Positions 38,984 through 48,104 of a stretch of 64,000 bases of DNA are shown here, one piece after another. The stretch lies in contig NZ_JABWRY020000001.1 of assembly GCF_014269205.2 (NCBI RefSeq), positions 1,488,001-1,552,000 of the forward strand, given 5' to 3'. The DNA comes from Pseudomonas kermanshahensis. Lineage in GTDB: Bacteria > Pseudomonadota > Gammaproteobacteria > Pseudomonadales > Pseudomonadaceae. The translations under genes were made by a program, and so were the position numbers. The notes under the pieces are model-generated. The model ran no database searches. It saw only the letters and a list, made by a program, of their open reading frames with translations, and was not told where the DNA came from. Every line of letters begins with the position of its first letter. The stretch's first letter is position 1.

Positions 38984-39397
38984 TCATTGTTTCAGCTTCG
39001 CTTGCCGCTTGCGGCGACCTTCGGGAGCCCAATCAAGAGCACCGACGCGCCAAAGGTAGACAAGACCTGCCAACAGAATTGCTATGAAAACGAGCGCTTC
39101 GACGAACCCGGTCCAGCCGCTTTCGCGGACGGACACAGACCATGCAAAGAGGAAGAGGGCTTCGATATCGAAGATCACGAACAGCATCGCGACCAGATAG
39201 AATTTGGCGGACAGACGCAGGCGGGCGCTGCCGACGGGCAGCATGCCGGATTCGAAGGGTTCGTTCTTGGCGCGGCCCCAGGCCTTGCTACCGAGCAGGC
39301 TGGACAGACCGAGCATGAAGGCACACAGGCCGACGACACCCAAAAGGAAGATGGCAAAGCCCCAGTTGTGGGCGATGAGTCCTGCCGAATCGGACAT
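38984..39397 (-). CDS. nuoA: NADH-quinone oxidoreductase subunit A
   Basis: First gene of the operon; 137-aa membrane subunit with three helices. The conserved acidic loop region is [20 protein letters not shown], then [15 protein letters not shown]. The ATG at 39397 follows AAGGAT. A longer frame upstream is unsupported. Confidence 0.96.
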   Translation of the reverse strand: MSDSAGLIAHNWGFAIFLLGVVGLCAFMLGLSSLLGSKAWGRAKNEPFESGMLPVGSARLRLSAKFYLVAMLFVIFDIEALFLFAWSVSVRESGWTGFVEALVFIAILLAGLVYLWRVGALDWAPEGRRKRQAKLKQ

Positions 39398-39506
39398 GCT
39401 AGAGATCCTTATACAGAGACCCAGCTCTGCAGTCTGAAATAAGTAGAGCGGCGACCTGGTGTCGCACATGCAGTGACCAAATGTCGCAGCTGAATCAATC
39501 GCGCTG

Positions 39507-39535
39507 ATTTTATGGGTAAACCCGGTGCAAGTAAA
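39507..39535 (-). promoter_or_regulatory. Candidate nuo promoter
   Basis: Minus strand: TTTACT, a 17-bp spacer, then TAAAAT. This is a good sigma-70 match about 110 bp upstream of nuoA. A dyad AATCA-N7-TGATT (39493-39509) overlaps the -10 and may be a regulator site. The rest of 39398-39776 is AT-rich leader or upstream DNA without a gene. Confidence 0.42.
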
Positions 39536-39666
39536 ATTTCTGTGGCAATTTATTCGTAGGATTAAGAACAAAAATCTTTCGTAACTGGCTGAAAGCCTTG
39601 AATTTCGGGCATTGCGCGCGTTTTTGTTAATTATGTTTCTTGCGCGATGTAACGAATTCCTAATTA

Positions 39667-39685
39667 TGTAATGATAATTAATCGC
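39667..39685. promoter_or_regulatory. Fur-box-like site upstream of nuo
   Basis: TGTAATGATAATTAATCGC matches 13 of 19 positions of the standard Fur consensus, including the central AATGATAAT. It lies about 270 bp before nuoA and 130 bp above the candidate promoter. Distance makes direct repression uncertain. Confidence 0.35.
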
Positions 39686-39776
39686 ATTGAGACTGGTGCG
39701 GTGAAATTCTCCTCTTGTGAGCCTTGCAAAGTTGCCCGGGCGGGTTGGCTACTTGCAAATGCGAAAAAGGCTCGTT

Positions 39777-40439
39777 CTAACAGCTTCCAGCGCCTTGCGC
39801 ACCGCTCTGGGTCAATACTTTATCGGTTAAGCCGTGGCGGGCCGATGAAGCGATTGCCCACTGGCCCAGCCAGTAAGCGACGATGATCAGGTAAGGCGCA
39901 GCAGCGAACGGGCTGACGAAGCGGTCGATACCGATCAGGCTGTCAGAAAATACGAACATGCACGCGCCGAGCCCGGCGATACCGCCGCATGCCAGAGCGC
40001 GCCAGAGCATGGCACTGATCGCCAAGGCATACAGCGCCACTGGGGCCAGGAGCGGGCCGAGGCCGTGGCTGGCCAGCACCCCCAGCAGCGTCGAGCCCGT
40101 CGCCGCGCTCAGCAGCAGAGCTGGCAGGGCCGGGCGTAACGTCAGGTTGCAATAGGCACGCAGGTAAGCCAGGTGGGCGCAGAGAAACGCTGCCAAACCG
40201 AACACGAACAGGTCGGCTGGGACGGCCAGAAGTACGTCACCCAGTACCGAGAAACCCAGGCCGATGACGATCCAGTGGCGGTATACAGTGTCGGGTCCCT
40301 GGTAGAGCCAGGCGATCAGTGCCAGTACCGGAACGGGTTTGACCAGCAGGCCAAGCAGGGCATTGTCGCTGGCCAGTGCATAGAGATAAAAAGCAGCGGC
40401 TGCGACGGCGATTGTGATCAGGTGGCTTGGACGAAGCAT
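39777..40439 (-). CDS. YhhN-family membrane protein (lysoplasmalogenase-like)
   Basis: 220-aa inner-membrane protein with about eight hydrophobic helices. It carries the YhhN/TMEM86 pattern: GLGFSVLGDVLLAVPADLFV, then FLCAHLAYLRAY, then MFVFSDSLIGIDRF. Eukaryotic and some bacterial relatives hydrolyse lysoplasmalogens; bacterial substrates in Pseudomonas are not settled. It is monocistronic, between the nuo leader and aceA, with no other membrane-lipid genes nearby. Confidence 0.8.
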   Translation of the reverse strand: MLRPSHLITIAVAAAAFYLYALASDNALLGLLVKPVPVLALIAWLYQGPDTVYRHWIVIGLGFSVLGDVLLAVPADLFVFGLAAFLCAHLAYLRAYCNLTLRPALPALLLSAATGSTLLGVLASHGLGPLLAPVALYALAISAMLWRALACGGIAGLGACMFVFSDSLIGIDRFVSPFAAAPYLIIVAYWLGQWAIASSARHGLTDKVLTQSGAQGAGSC

Positions 40440-40506
40440 GGGCAGTCCTTGCTACTGTGCTGCCACAAGCATAGTCCGGATCCTGGGTTTTGCTTTCGTC
40501 TGCGCT

Positions 40507-40600
40507 GGCCTCTTCGCCGGCAAGCCCGCTCCCACAGGTATCGCGCCATGCTTGAAATAGGCGCAGAACCTGTGGGAGCGGGCTTGCCCGCGAAGAGGCC
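40507..40600. repeat. REP inverted pair (type with GTGGGAGC)
   Basis: Two arms, GGCCTCTTCGCCGGCAAGCC and its inverse beginning CCTGTGGGAGCGGGCTTGCC, are about 30 bp apart. Typical Pseudomonas REP pair downstream of aceA and upstream of the YhhN gene. Confidence 0.85.
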
Positions 40601-40609
40601 AGGGCAGGT

Positions 40610-40648
40610 AAAAAAGAAGGCCCGAGACGCTTGCGAGTCCTGGGCCTT
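40610..40648 (-). terminator. aceA terminator
   Basis: Minus strand: AAGGCCCAGGACTCG, a short loop, CGTCTCGGGCCTT, then C and a run of T residues. A strong intrinsic terminator 20 bp after the aceA stop. Confidence 0.85.
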
Positions 40649-40668
40649 CCTTCAACAGCCCGCTGTTA

Positions 40669-41994
40669 TCAGTGGAACTGCTCTTCCTCAGTCGAACCGG
40701 TCAGCGCAGTCACCGACGAAGCCCCACCTTGAATCACGGTGGTCATGTCATCGAAGTAGCCAGTGCCCACTTCCTGCTGGTGCGCAACGAAGGTGTAGCC
40801 TTTGCTGGCATCAGCGAATTCCTGCTCCTGCAGCTTGACGTAGGCAGTCATGTCGTTGCGGGCGTAGTCGTGCGCCAGGTTGAACATGCCGTGCCACATG
40901 TTGTGAATGCCAGCCAGGGTGATGAACTGGTGTTTGTAGCCCATGGCCGACAGCTCGCGTTGGAACTTGGCGATGGTCGCGTCGTCCAGGTTTTTCTTCC
41001 AGTTGAAGGAAGGCGAGCAGTTGTACGACAGGATCTGGTCCGGGTATTCCTTCTTGATCGCTTCAGCGAAGCGGCGGGCTTCGTCCAGGTCCGGCTTGGC
41101 GGTCTCGCACCAGATCAGGTCGGCATACGGTGCGTAGGCCAGGCCGCGGGAGATTGCCTGGTCGAGGCCTGCACGCACTTTGTAGAAGCCTTCACGGGTG
41201 CGCTCGCCGATCACGAACGGTTGGTCGTACGGGTCGCAGTCGCTGGTCAGCAGGTCGGCGGCGTTGGCGTCGGTACGGGCCAGAATGATGGTCGGTACGC
41301 CCGAAACGTCAGCTGCCAGGCGCGCGGCAACCAGCTTCTGTACAGCTTCCTGGGTGGGTACCAGTACCTTGCCACCCATGTGGCCGCATTTTTTAACCGA
41401 GGCCAGCTGGTCTTCGAAGTGCACGCCGGCAGCGCCCGCTTCGATCATGTTCTTCATCAGCTCGTAGGCGTTCAGTACGCCGCCGAAACCGGCTTCGGCG
41501 TCAGCTACGATTGGCGCGAAGTAGTCGATGTAGCCTTCGTCGCCTGGGTTCTTGCCGGCTTTCCACTGGATCTGGTCGGCGCGGCGGAACGAGTTGTTGA
41601 TGCGCTTGACCACGGTCGGTACCGAGTCGACTGGGTACAGCGACTGGTCGGGGTACATGGACTCGGCCGAGTTGTTGTCGGCGGCAACTTGCCAGCCAGA
41701 CAGGTAGATAGCCTGGATGCCGGCTTTGACTTGTTGTACTGCCTGGCCGCCGGTCAGGGCGCCCATGCAGTTGACGAAATCTTTTTCTGGGCGGAAGGAC
41801 GGGTGGGCACCCTGGGTGACCAGCTTCCACAGTTTTTCTGCGCCCTGGCGGGCCAGGGTGTGCTCCGGCTGCAGGGAGCCACGCAGGCGAACGACATCAG
41901 CGGCGGTATAGGTACGGGTCACGCCTTTCCAGCGCGGGTTTTCGGCCCAGTCTTTCTCGAGGGCTGCAATTTGCTGTTCGCGTGTCAGTGCCAT
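40669..41994 (-). CDS. aceA: Isocitrate lyase
   Basis: First enzyme of the glyoxylate shunt, splitting isocitrate to succinate and glyoxylate in growth on acetate or fatty acids. The 441-aa protein has the signature KKCGHMGGK with catalytic Cys203, plus [13 protein letters not shown] and [11 protein letters not shown]. It has the length of the class I E. coli-like enzyme. A roughly 350-base leader and an RccR-like dyad precede it, suggesting carbon-source control. The terminator follows directly. Confidence 0.97.
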   Translation of the reverse strand: MALTREQQIAALEKDWAENPRWKGVTRTYTAADVVRLRGSLQPEHTLARQGAEKLWKLVTQGAHPSFRPEKDFVNCMGALTGGQAVQQVKAGIQAIYLSGWQVAADNNSAESMYPDQSLYPVDSVPTVVKRINNSFRRADQIQWKAGKNPGDEGYIDYFAPIVADAEAGFGGVLNAYELMKNMIEAGAAGVHFEDQLASVKKCGHMGGKVLVPTQEAVQKLVAARLAADVSGVPTIILARTDANAADLLTSDCDPYDQPFVIGERTREGFYKVRAGLDQAISRGLAYAPYADLIWCETAKPDLDEARRFAEAIKKEYPDQILSYNCSPSFNWKKNLDDATIAKFQRELSAMGYKHQFITLAGIHNMWHGMFNLAHDYARNDMTAYVKLQEQEFADASKGYTFVAHQQEVGTGYFDDMTTVIQGGASSVTALTGSTEEEQFH

Positions 41995-42356
41995 GGAAAT
42001 AAACCTCGTCGCATCGATCTTGGGGTAATTGTGCTGATGCTCGGGTGCAGATCAGAGGCCTGGCGGCTGTCCTGTTCGGGGGCGTGCGGCGGCGAACGCG
42101 AAGGCTCGAAGGGGAAGGGGGTGCAGGCCAGGCGAAGGTGTGCGCTGCAGGTCGGCTCGTGGTTGCCTTGCTGCGGTGCTACGCGATTGCCAGAACTGCG
42201 GTGATGCGCTTCCGTCCCTCGGGACAACTTCTTCGTTGCAGTCGCAATCCCGTCGAACCGCCTTGTGGGCCGTATAGACACGAGGCGCCTCCAGGGGTGG
42301 GAGGAGCACGCCTCGAAGGCCCTTGCCAGGGCCCCTGATTAGCGGGAGCGAGGCCA

Positions 42357-42385
42357 TCATGCCCTTGAGAAAAAGTACCTGTCAA
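42357..42385 (-). promoter_or_regulatory. Candidate aceA promoter
   Basis: Minus strand: a perfect -35 TTGACA (42380-42385) is followed after 18 bp by a CATGAT-like -10 around 42356-42361. The RccR-like dyad lies immediately upstream. The remaining leader from 41995 to about 42350 has no gene; I found no convincing riboswitch in it. Confidence 0.4.
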
Positions 42386-42391
42386 ATGTTT

Positions 42392-42417
42392 TGTAGTGAC
42401 TTTTTTCACTTACTACA
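42392..42417. promoter_or_regulatory. RccR-like operator of aceA (TGTAGT-N14-ACTACA)
   Basis: TGTAGT and ACTACA form an exact dyad with a 14-bp spacer, and an inner AGTGA/TCACT repeat strengthens the symmetry. RccR of Pseudomonas is reported to bind TGTAGT/ACTACA half-sites with different spacings at pyruvate and glyoxylate genes, and aceA is a known target. The identification is by motif only. Confidence 0.55.
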
Positions 42418-42484
42418 TCTTTGGTCTAATACGACTCGGCAGTCAGTTTCTAGGCCATTGGTCGAGGCCTTGAATTGCCTGGGA

Positions 42485-43219
42485 TCAGTCCAGAAGGTCG
42501 ACTTTTACACGTAAAGTCATGTTTTCACCGCGCTGGGTACTGTAAGTGTGGCTTGACGCGCTACGATCGGACTGGCTCTGCTGGTTGAACCCCGCCAAGG
42601 TGATCCATTCCCCGAGCTTGCCGGTGACTGTCGTGTCGGTGCTTTGTACTTTCACTACATCTGCACGTTCCTGGCTGATGCGATCATTATTGGTGCTTAT
42701 TTGCAGACGAACCGTTTCGCCGCTCAGGCTGGGGGTAACGTAGAAACCTTGGGTCACATTGCGGTATTCGGTGTTGCTTTGAATGCGCCCATAACCGTCG
42801 GTACTGGTGCTGGTGACCGGGATGCTCTGGCCAACCTGGATCAGCGCGGCCTGGCCTTCGCTGGCCTGAACCTGCTGCATGCCGCCTTCGCGGTTGCTGG
42901 TGCCGTAGCGGATGACGTGAGCGTTGCCGCGGGTGTCCTGGAAGTTGCTGTCGTTGTTGTCGACGCTGATCAGCAGGCGCTTGGGCGCGGTGTCCAACTG
43001 TTGCAGCAGGCTACGCAGGTCGTCGATGCGCTCGGGGCTGGCATTGACGATCAGCTTGTTCTCGAAGGCGCTGACGGTGCCGTCCTTGCCGATGAACGAT
43101 TGCGCAGCGGGCAGCAGTTCGGCGCTGCTGCGGTACTGCAAGGGGAGGACTTCGGTGGCGGCGTGAGCGCTGAGGGTGGCAGCCAGCAGCAAGGAAGTGA
43201 AAAGCGGGCGTAGCGGCAT
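42485..43219 (-). CDS. Secretin-like periplasmic/outer-membrane protein (mini-secretin)
   Basis: 244-aa exported protein with signal peptide LFTSLLLAATLSAHA. A NolW/secretin N-domain comes first (VLPLQYRSSAELLPAAQSFI, then KLIVNASPERIDDLRSLL). A shorter region follows that resembles a piece of the secretin beta domain (GETVRLQISTNNDRISQE; GKLGEWITLAGF). At 244 aa it lacks most of the pore-forming domain of full secretins (500-700 aa). I choose the ATG at 43219 because GGAG is best spaced for it. No type II/III/IV pilus genes are nearby. Function unknown. Confidence 0.7.
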   Translation of the reverse strand: MPLRPLFTSLLLAATLSAHAATEVLPLQYRSSAELLPAAQSFIGKDGTVSAFENKLIVNASPERIDDLRSLLQQLDTAPKRLLISVDNNDSNFQDTRGNAHVIRYGTSNREGGMQQVQASEGQAALIQVGQSIPVTSTSTDGYGRIQSNTEYRNVTQGFYVTPSLSGETVRLQISTNNDRISQERADVVKVQSTDTTVTGKLGEWITLAGFNQQSQSDRSASSHTYSTQRGENMTLRVKVDLLD

Positions 43220-43395
43220 GTCCATGATCTCCGCAGTGGGTATCAACATGATGGCAAATTTGCCCAGGTTGTGCAGGTTATGCATCAAGGGGCGGCATCC
43301 TGCACGTTTGAGCGGTGGCCGCTGTCAGACAAATTCCGTAACATCGCGCCCCTCGATTGCCAGCCCCTCCGCCTGGACCGCCTCACAGGAACTTC

Positions 43396-44838
43396 ATGAA
43401 ACCCGTACGACTGCGCGCCGACCTGCTCGCCGGCCTGACCACTTCGATCGCCCTGGTGCCTGAGTGCATCGCCTTCGCCTTAGTGGCGCACCTCAACCCG
43501 CTGATGGGCCTGTATGGCGCTTTCATCATTTGTACCCTGACTGCACTGTTCGGCGGCCGTCCGGGCATGATTTCTGGTGCTGCCGGATCGATGGCGGTGG
43601 TGATCATCGCGCTGGTGGTGCAACACGGGGTGCAGTACTTGCTGGCCACGGTGCTGCTTGGCGGGGTGGTGATGATCTTGTTTGGCCTGCTGCGCCTGGG
43701 CAAGCTGGTGCGCCTGGTGCCTTACCCAGTGATGCTGGGCTTCGTCAACGGCCTGGCGATCGTCATCGCCCTGGCTCAGTTGGAGCACTTCAAGCAGGGC
43801 GGTCAGTGGCTCAGCGGTTCGCCGCTGTACCTGATGGTCGGCCTGGTGGCGCTGACCATGCTGGTGGTCTACATACTGCCCAAGCTGACCCGTGCCGTAC
43901 CGCCCGCGCTGGTGGCCATCCTGGGGGTAGGCCTATTGGTGTACCTGCTGGGTTTGCCGACCCGCACCCTTGGCGACATGGCGCACATCGCCGGTGGCCT
44001 GCCGCAAGTAACGCTGCCGGATGTGCCGTGGAACCTTGAAACGTTCAAGATCATCGCACCCTACGCGGTTCTGATGGCCATGGTCGGCCTGCTGGAGACC
44101 CTGCTGACGCTTAACCTCACCGACGAAATCACCGAAAGCCGTGGCTTCCCAGACCGTGAGTGCGTGGCCCTGGGCGCCGCCAACATGGTTTCGGGCCTGT
44201 GCGGTGGCATGGGCGGCTGCGCGATGATCGGGCAGACGGTGATCAACCTCAGCTCCAATGGCCGCGGCCGGCTATCGGGCGTGGTTGCCGGGGTGATGAT
44301 CCTGCTGTTCGTGTTGTTCTTGTCGCCGCTGATCGAGCGTATTCCGCTGGCAGCCCTGGTGGGGGTGATGTTCGTGGTTGCCCAGCAGACCTTCGCCTGG
44401 GCCTCGTTGCGCGTGTTGCACAAGGTGCCGGTGAACGATGTGCTGGCGATCATTGCGGTGACCATCGTCACGGTGTTCACCGACCTGGCCGTAGCGGTAC
44501 TGTTTGGTATTGTCATCGCGGCGGTGAACTTTGCCTGGCAGCATGCGCGGGAGCTGTATGCCGACAGCCACGAGGAAGCGGGCGGCGGCAAGCGTTATCA
44601 GGTACATGGCACGTTGTTCTTTGCCTCGACCGCCTCGTTCCTCAACCAGTTCGATACGGCGAAGGATCCGGCGCAGGTTACGCTGGACTGCCAGCATTTG
44701 AGCTTTGTCGATTATTCGGCAGTTGCGGCGCTGAAAACCTTGCGTGAGCGGTATACCAAGGCGGGCAAGCATTTGCGCGTGGTGCACTTGTCGGAGCGGT
44801 GCAAGAAGCTGTTGAAGCGGGCTGGCGAGCAGCTCTGA
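43396..44838 (+). CDS. SulP-family anion transporter with STAS domain
   Basis: Inner-membrane SLC26/SulP transporter, 480 aa, with about 12-14 helices from residue 7 to 390 and a C-terminal STAS domain (VTLDCQHLSFVDYSAVAALK). The family moves sulfate, bicarbonate or dicarboxylates. The N-terminal signature is LTTSIALVPECIAFALVAHL; the usual P in that motif is kept. RBS AGGAA precedes the ATG at 43396; the gene stands alone, so the substrate is open. Confidence 0.88.
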   Translation: MKPVRLRADLLAGLTTSIALVPECIAFALVAHLNPLMGLYGAFIICTLTALFGGRPGMISGAAGSMAVVIIALVVQHGVQYLLATVLLGGVVMILFGLLRLGKLVRLVPYPVMLGFVNGLAIVIALAQLEHFKQGGQWLSGSPLYLMVGLVALTMLVVYILPKLTRAVPPALVAILGVGLLVYLLGLPTRTLGDMAHIAGGLPQVTLPDVPWNLETFKIIAPYAVLMAMVGLLETLLTLNLTDEITESRGFPDRECVALGAANMVSGLCGGMGGCAMIGQTVINLSSNGRGRLSGVVAGVMILLFVLFLSPLIERIPLAALVGVMFVVAQQTFAWASLRVLHKVPVNDVLAIIAVTIVTVFTDLAVAVLFGIVIAAVNFAWQHARELYADSHEEAGGGKRYQVHGTLFFASTASFLNQFDTAKDPAQVTLDCQHLSFVDYSAVAALKTLRERYTKAGKHLRVVHLSERCKKLLKRAGEQL

Positions 44839-44855
44839 GAAGGTTATTACCTGCA

Positions 44856-44953
44856 CCGGCCCCTTCGCGGGCAAGCCCGCTCCCACAGGTATGCCACCGG
44901 ATTCAAGGCGAATGGAGTTCCTGTGGGAGCGGGCTTGCCCGCGAAGGGGCCGG
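44856..44953. repeat. REP inverted pair
   Basis: Arms CCGGCCCCTTCGCGGGCAAG and its inverse ending GCGAAGGGGCCGG surround a 30-bp spacer. It lies between two convergent genes (sulP-type and fusA), where it may act as a transcription barrier. Confidence 0.85.
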
Positions 44954-44967
44954 CACAGGTGAATGAA

Positions 44968-47079
44968 TTATTCCCCGCGGTTCTTCTTCACGATCCCGTC
45001 AGCAATGCTGGCCGGTGCCTCGGCATAGCGGATGAACTCCATCGTGTAGCTGGCGCGGCCCTGGGTCATCGAGCGCATGGAAGTGGCATAGCCGAACATT
45101 TCGCCCAGCGGCACTTCGGCGCGTATCACCTTGCCGGCTGGCGTCTCGTCGCCATCCTGGATCATCCCGCGACGCCGGCTCAGGTCGCCCATGATGTCGC
45201 CCTGGTATTCCTCTGGGGTCACCACCTCAACCTTCATCACCGGCTCTAGCAGCACTGCCCCGCCTTTTTGCGACAGCTGCTTGGTGGCCATGGACGCGGC
45301 TATCTTGTAGGCCATTTCGTTGGAGTCGACGTCGTGGTAGGAGCCGTCGAACACCGCTGCCTTCAAGTTGATCAGTGGGTAGCCGGCGAGCACGCCATTC
45401 TTCATCTGCTCTTCGATACCTTTCTGGATGGCCGGGATGTACTCGCGGGGTACCACGCCACCGACGATCTCGTTGATGAATTCCAGGCCTTCCTTGCCTT
45501 CGTCGCCCGGGGCGAAGCGGATCCAGCAGTGGCCGTATTGGCCGCGCCCGCCGGATTGGCGAACGAAGCGGCCTTCGATCTCGCAGGTGTTGCGGATCTT
45601 CTCGCGATAGGCCACCTGCGGCTTGCCGATATTGGCCTCGACGTTGAACTCGCGGCGCATGCGGTCGACGATGATGTCCAGGTGCAACTCGCCCATGCCG
45701 GAGATGATGGTCTGGCCGGTTTCCTCATCGGTGCGCACGCGGAACGACGGGTCTTCCTGGGCCAGCTTGCCCAGGGCTATGCCCATTTTTTCTTGGTCGG
45801 CCTTGGTCTTAGGCTCCACGGCTACGGAGATCACCGGGTCGGGGAAGTCCATGCGCTCTAGGATGATCGGCTTATCGATGTCGCACAAAGTATCGCCGGT
45901 GGTGACATCCTTCATGCCGATCAATGCGGCGATGTCGCCGGCGCACACATCCTTGATTTCGGCGCGCTGGTTGGCGTGCATCTGCACCATGCGGCCGATG
46001 CGTTCCTTCTTGCCCTTGACCGAGTTGAGCACGGCATTACCGGAGCTGAGCACCCCGGAATACACTCGGGCAAAGGTGAGGGTGCCGACAAACGGATCAG
46101 TGGCAATCTTGAAGGCCAGGGCCGAGAAGGGCTCTTTGTCGTCGGCGTGGCGCTCAAGGTGCTGTTCTTCATCGTCCGGGTGGGTGCCCTTGATTGCCGG
46201 GATTTCCGACGGTGCGGGCAGGTAGTCGATGACCGCATCGAGCATCAGCGGCACGCCCTTGTTCTTAAACGACGAGCCAAGGATGGTCGGCACAATTTCA
46301 TTAGCAATGGTGCGCTGGCGCAGGGCGGCCTTGATCTCGTCGATGCTGAGTTCCTCGCCTTCGAGAAACTTCGTGGTCAGCTCATCGTTGGCCTCTGCCG
46401 CGGCTTCGATCATGTGCGCGCGCCATTCGTCGGCGAGCGCCTGGAGCTCGGTAGGGATCGCTTCTTCGCGGTAGGTGGTGCCGTTGTCGGCATCGTTCCA
46501 GTAGATGGCCTTCATCTTCACCAGGTCGATCTGGCCGACAAAGTGCTCTTCGCTGCCGATGGCCAGCTGGATCGGCACCGGGTGATGCCCCAGGCGCTTG
46601 TCGATCTGCTTGACCACGCGCAGGAAGTCGGCACCCTGGCGGTCCATCTTGTTGATGTAGGCCAGGCGCGGCACGTGGTACTTGTTGGCCTGGCGCCACA
46701 CGGTTTCCGATTGCGGTTCGACCCCGTCGGCGCCGCTGAACACCACCACCGCGCCGTCGAGCACACGCAGCGAGCGTTCTACCTCGATGGTGAAGTCGAC
46801 GTGGCCAGGGGTATCGATGATGTTGAAGCGGTACTTGTCGGGGAACTGCTTGGTCGAGCCCTGCCAGAAGGCCGTGGTGGCTGCCGAGGTGATGGTGATG
46901 CCGCGCTCCTGTTCCTGGGCCATCCAGTCCATGGTCGCGGCGCCATCGTGCACCTCGCCCATCTTGTGATTGACCCCGGTGTAAAACAGGATGCGCTCGG
47001 TGGTGGTGGTCTTGCCGGCATCCACGTGGGCGACGATGCCGATATTGCGATACAGCTCGATGGGCGTTGTACGGGCCAT
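44968..47079 (-). CDS. fusA: Elongation factor G (second copy outside str operon)
   Basis: Translocase GTPase, 703 aa, full length. G motifs are AHVDAGKT (17-24), DTPGH and NKMD, followed by domains II-V ending [15 protein letters not shown]. No rpsL, rpsG or tuf genes are nearby, so this is the paralogue outside the ribosomal operon that pseudomonads carry. It keeps all canonical motifs, so translation or ribosome-recycling use is possible; I cannot tell from sequence which. Confidence 0.93.
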   Translation of the reverse strand: MARTTPIELYRNIGIVAHVDAGKTTTTERILFYTGVNHKMGEVHDGAATMDWMAQEQERGITITSAATTAFWQGSTKQFPDKYRFNIIDTPGHVDFTIEVERSLRVLDGAVVVFSGADGVEPQSETVWRQANKYHVPRLAYINKMDRQGADFLRVVKQIDKRLGHHPVPIQLAIGSEEHFVGQIDLVKMKAIYWNDADNGTTYREEAIPTELQALADEWRAHMIEAAAEANDELTTKFLEGEELSIDEIKAALRQRTIANEIVPTILGSSFKNKGVPLMLDAVIDYLPAPSEIPAIKGTHPDDEEQHLERHADDKEPFSALAFKIATDPFVGTLTFARVYSGVLSSGNAVLNSVKGKKERIGRMVQMHANQRAEIKDVCAGDIAALIGMKDVTTGDTLCDIDKPIILERMDFPDPVISVAVEPKTKADQEKMGIALGKLAQEDPSFRVRTDEETGQTIISGMGELHLDIIVDRMRREFNVEANIGKPQVAYREKIRNTCEIEGRFVRQSGGRGQYGHCWIRFAPGDEGKEGLEFINEIVGGVVPREYIPAIQKGIEEQMKNGVLAGYPLINLKAAVFDGSYHDVDSNEMAYKIAASMATKQLSQKGGAVLLEPVMKVEVVTPEEYQGDIMGDLSRRRGMIQDGDETPAGKVIRAEVPLGEMFGYATSMRSMTQGRASYTMEFIRYAEAPASIADGIVKKNRGE

Positions 47080-47152
47080 GGCGGACTACCTGCGGATGGG
47101 CGGATTCTCCCACGTTAGCAGACCGGAAGAATCCTGCTTTACCGCCGGGCCG

Positions 47153-47578
47153 TCAGTCGACCTGAGCCTGTAGCAGCCATTGGCCGTCCACTTCACGGGC
47201 CAGGCCGCTAGCAGGCAGCAGGGCCAGCAAGCGCTCGTGCAGGGCGTCGTCGGTGAAGGTCTTGAGCTTGGCCATGTCCAGCGCGCCGACCAGGTTGAGG
47301 TCTTCTTTGTGGTACGACAGCCAGGCTTTTTTCAGCACCAGCAGCACATCGCTGCCTGCGGTGTTGGCGAAGCGGCGGTTGAGCGGGCGGCCTTCCAGGG
47401 TGAAATTGTGCGCGTGGCTGTAGCTGCTCTGGTCGCCACCGTCACGGCAGCGATGGCACTGGCACGGGCCTTCGGCGAACGCGTTGCGCAGGTAAGTGTT
47501 GAAGTCCACGACGGGCTTGAGGGACAGGCGTTTGTCGACCTCGAACAGGTCGGCGATCAGGGGTTCTTCGGCGCTCAC
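47153..47578 (-). CDS. Conserved hypothetical protein with CQCHRC motif (141 aa)
   Basis: Not recognised. I start at the GTG (47578), preceded by GAGGAT; the longer open frame upstream has repeat-derived sequence. The central part has GPCQCHRCRDGGDQ, a tight C-x-C-x2-C cluster that could bind a metal, followed by a helical C-terminal half (MAKLKTFTDDALHERLLALL). Its codon use is like the core genome. It may be translationally linked to nothing nearby; fusA is convergent only by strand order. Confidence 0.65.
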   Translation of the reverse strand: MSAEEPLIADLFEVDKRLSLKPVVDFNTYLRNAFAEGPCQCHRCRDGGDQSSYSHAHNFTLEGRPLNRRFANTAGSDVLLVLKKAWLSYHKEDLNLVGALDMAKLKTFTDDALHERLLALLPASGLAREVDGQWLLQAQVD

Positions 47579-47692
47579 TCGGGATCCTCGTGTGGTGTGG
47601 CGTGCATCGGCGGGCACCCTAACAGATCGGGGCGGGTGAGGCCATTTTGATCTGTTGATGACGGCCACCCAGGTGCCAGGCATGACGCTGTA

Positions 47693-47724
47693 CCTGTGGG
47701 AGCGGGTTCACCCGCGAAGAGGCC
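47693..47724 (+). repeat. Single REP element
   Basis: CCTGTGGGAGCGGGTTCACC followed by CGCGAAGAGGCC, a single REP arm without partner in the gap between two small genes. Confidence 0.8.
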
Positions 47725-47798
47725 AGTAGAGACAACAGGCAAAGGCTGCCGTACTCTACGCGCCAAAACGCCTACACATCTAATTGAGGTAACCCCGC

Positions 47799-48101
47799 TT
47801 GAGCAGCAAGTACCCGTACACCGCCACCGTGACCATCAGCGCTGAAGACCGCGGGGGCGACATCGAGGCCTCGGAAAACCCCAGCATGCGCGTGGGCCTT
47901 GAAGCGGTGACCGAAACCCTGAAGAAGGTGCATTTCGTCGGTACGCTCGCAGCTCCCGAAAAGCCGGCCACGCACATCTGCGTTACCCTGGAAAACGGCC
48001 TGACCTACTACGGCCCGATCGTCAACGGCCACGCCGAACTCGAAGGTGGCTGGATCGCCTTCGAGTCCGACATGCTCACCCCTGAAGAGCTGGGCCTGTA
48101 A
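47799..48101 (+). CDS. Conserved hypothetical protein (100 aa)
   Basis: Starts with TTG at 47799, behind TTGAGGTAACC; no ATG exists before residue 30. The sequence is soluble and beta-rich (YTATVTISAEDRGG; ATHICVTLENGLTYYGPIVN). Length and composition look like a single small domain. It is followed 3 bp later by the stop of the convergent aminotransferase gene. I do not recognise its function. Confidence 0.7.
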   Translation: MSSKYPYTATVTISAEDRGGDIEASENPSMRVGLEAVTETLKKVHFVGTLAAPEKPATHICVTLENGLTYYGPIVNGHAELEGGWIAFESDMLTPEELGL

Positions 48102-48104
48102 GCC

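Noticed and set aside
39671..39886. 71-codon ORF on the plus strand
   Set aside because: Overlaps the 3' end of the YhhN-family gene in antisense, has no ribosome binding site and no family features.
41995..42356. Riboswitch or leader peptide in the aceA leader
   Set aside because: I could not find a known riboswitch fold or a convincing small ORF with a ribosome binding site.
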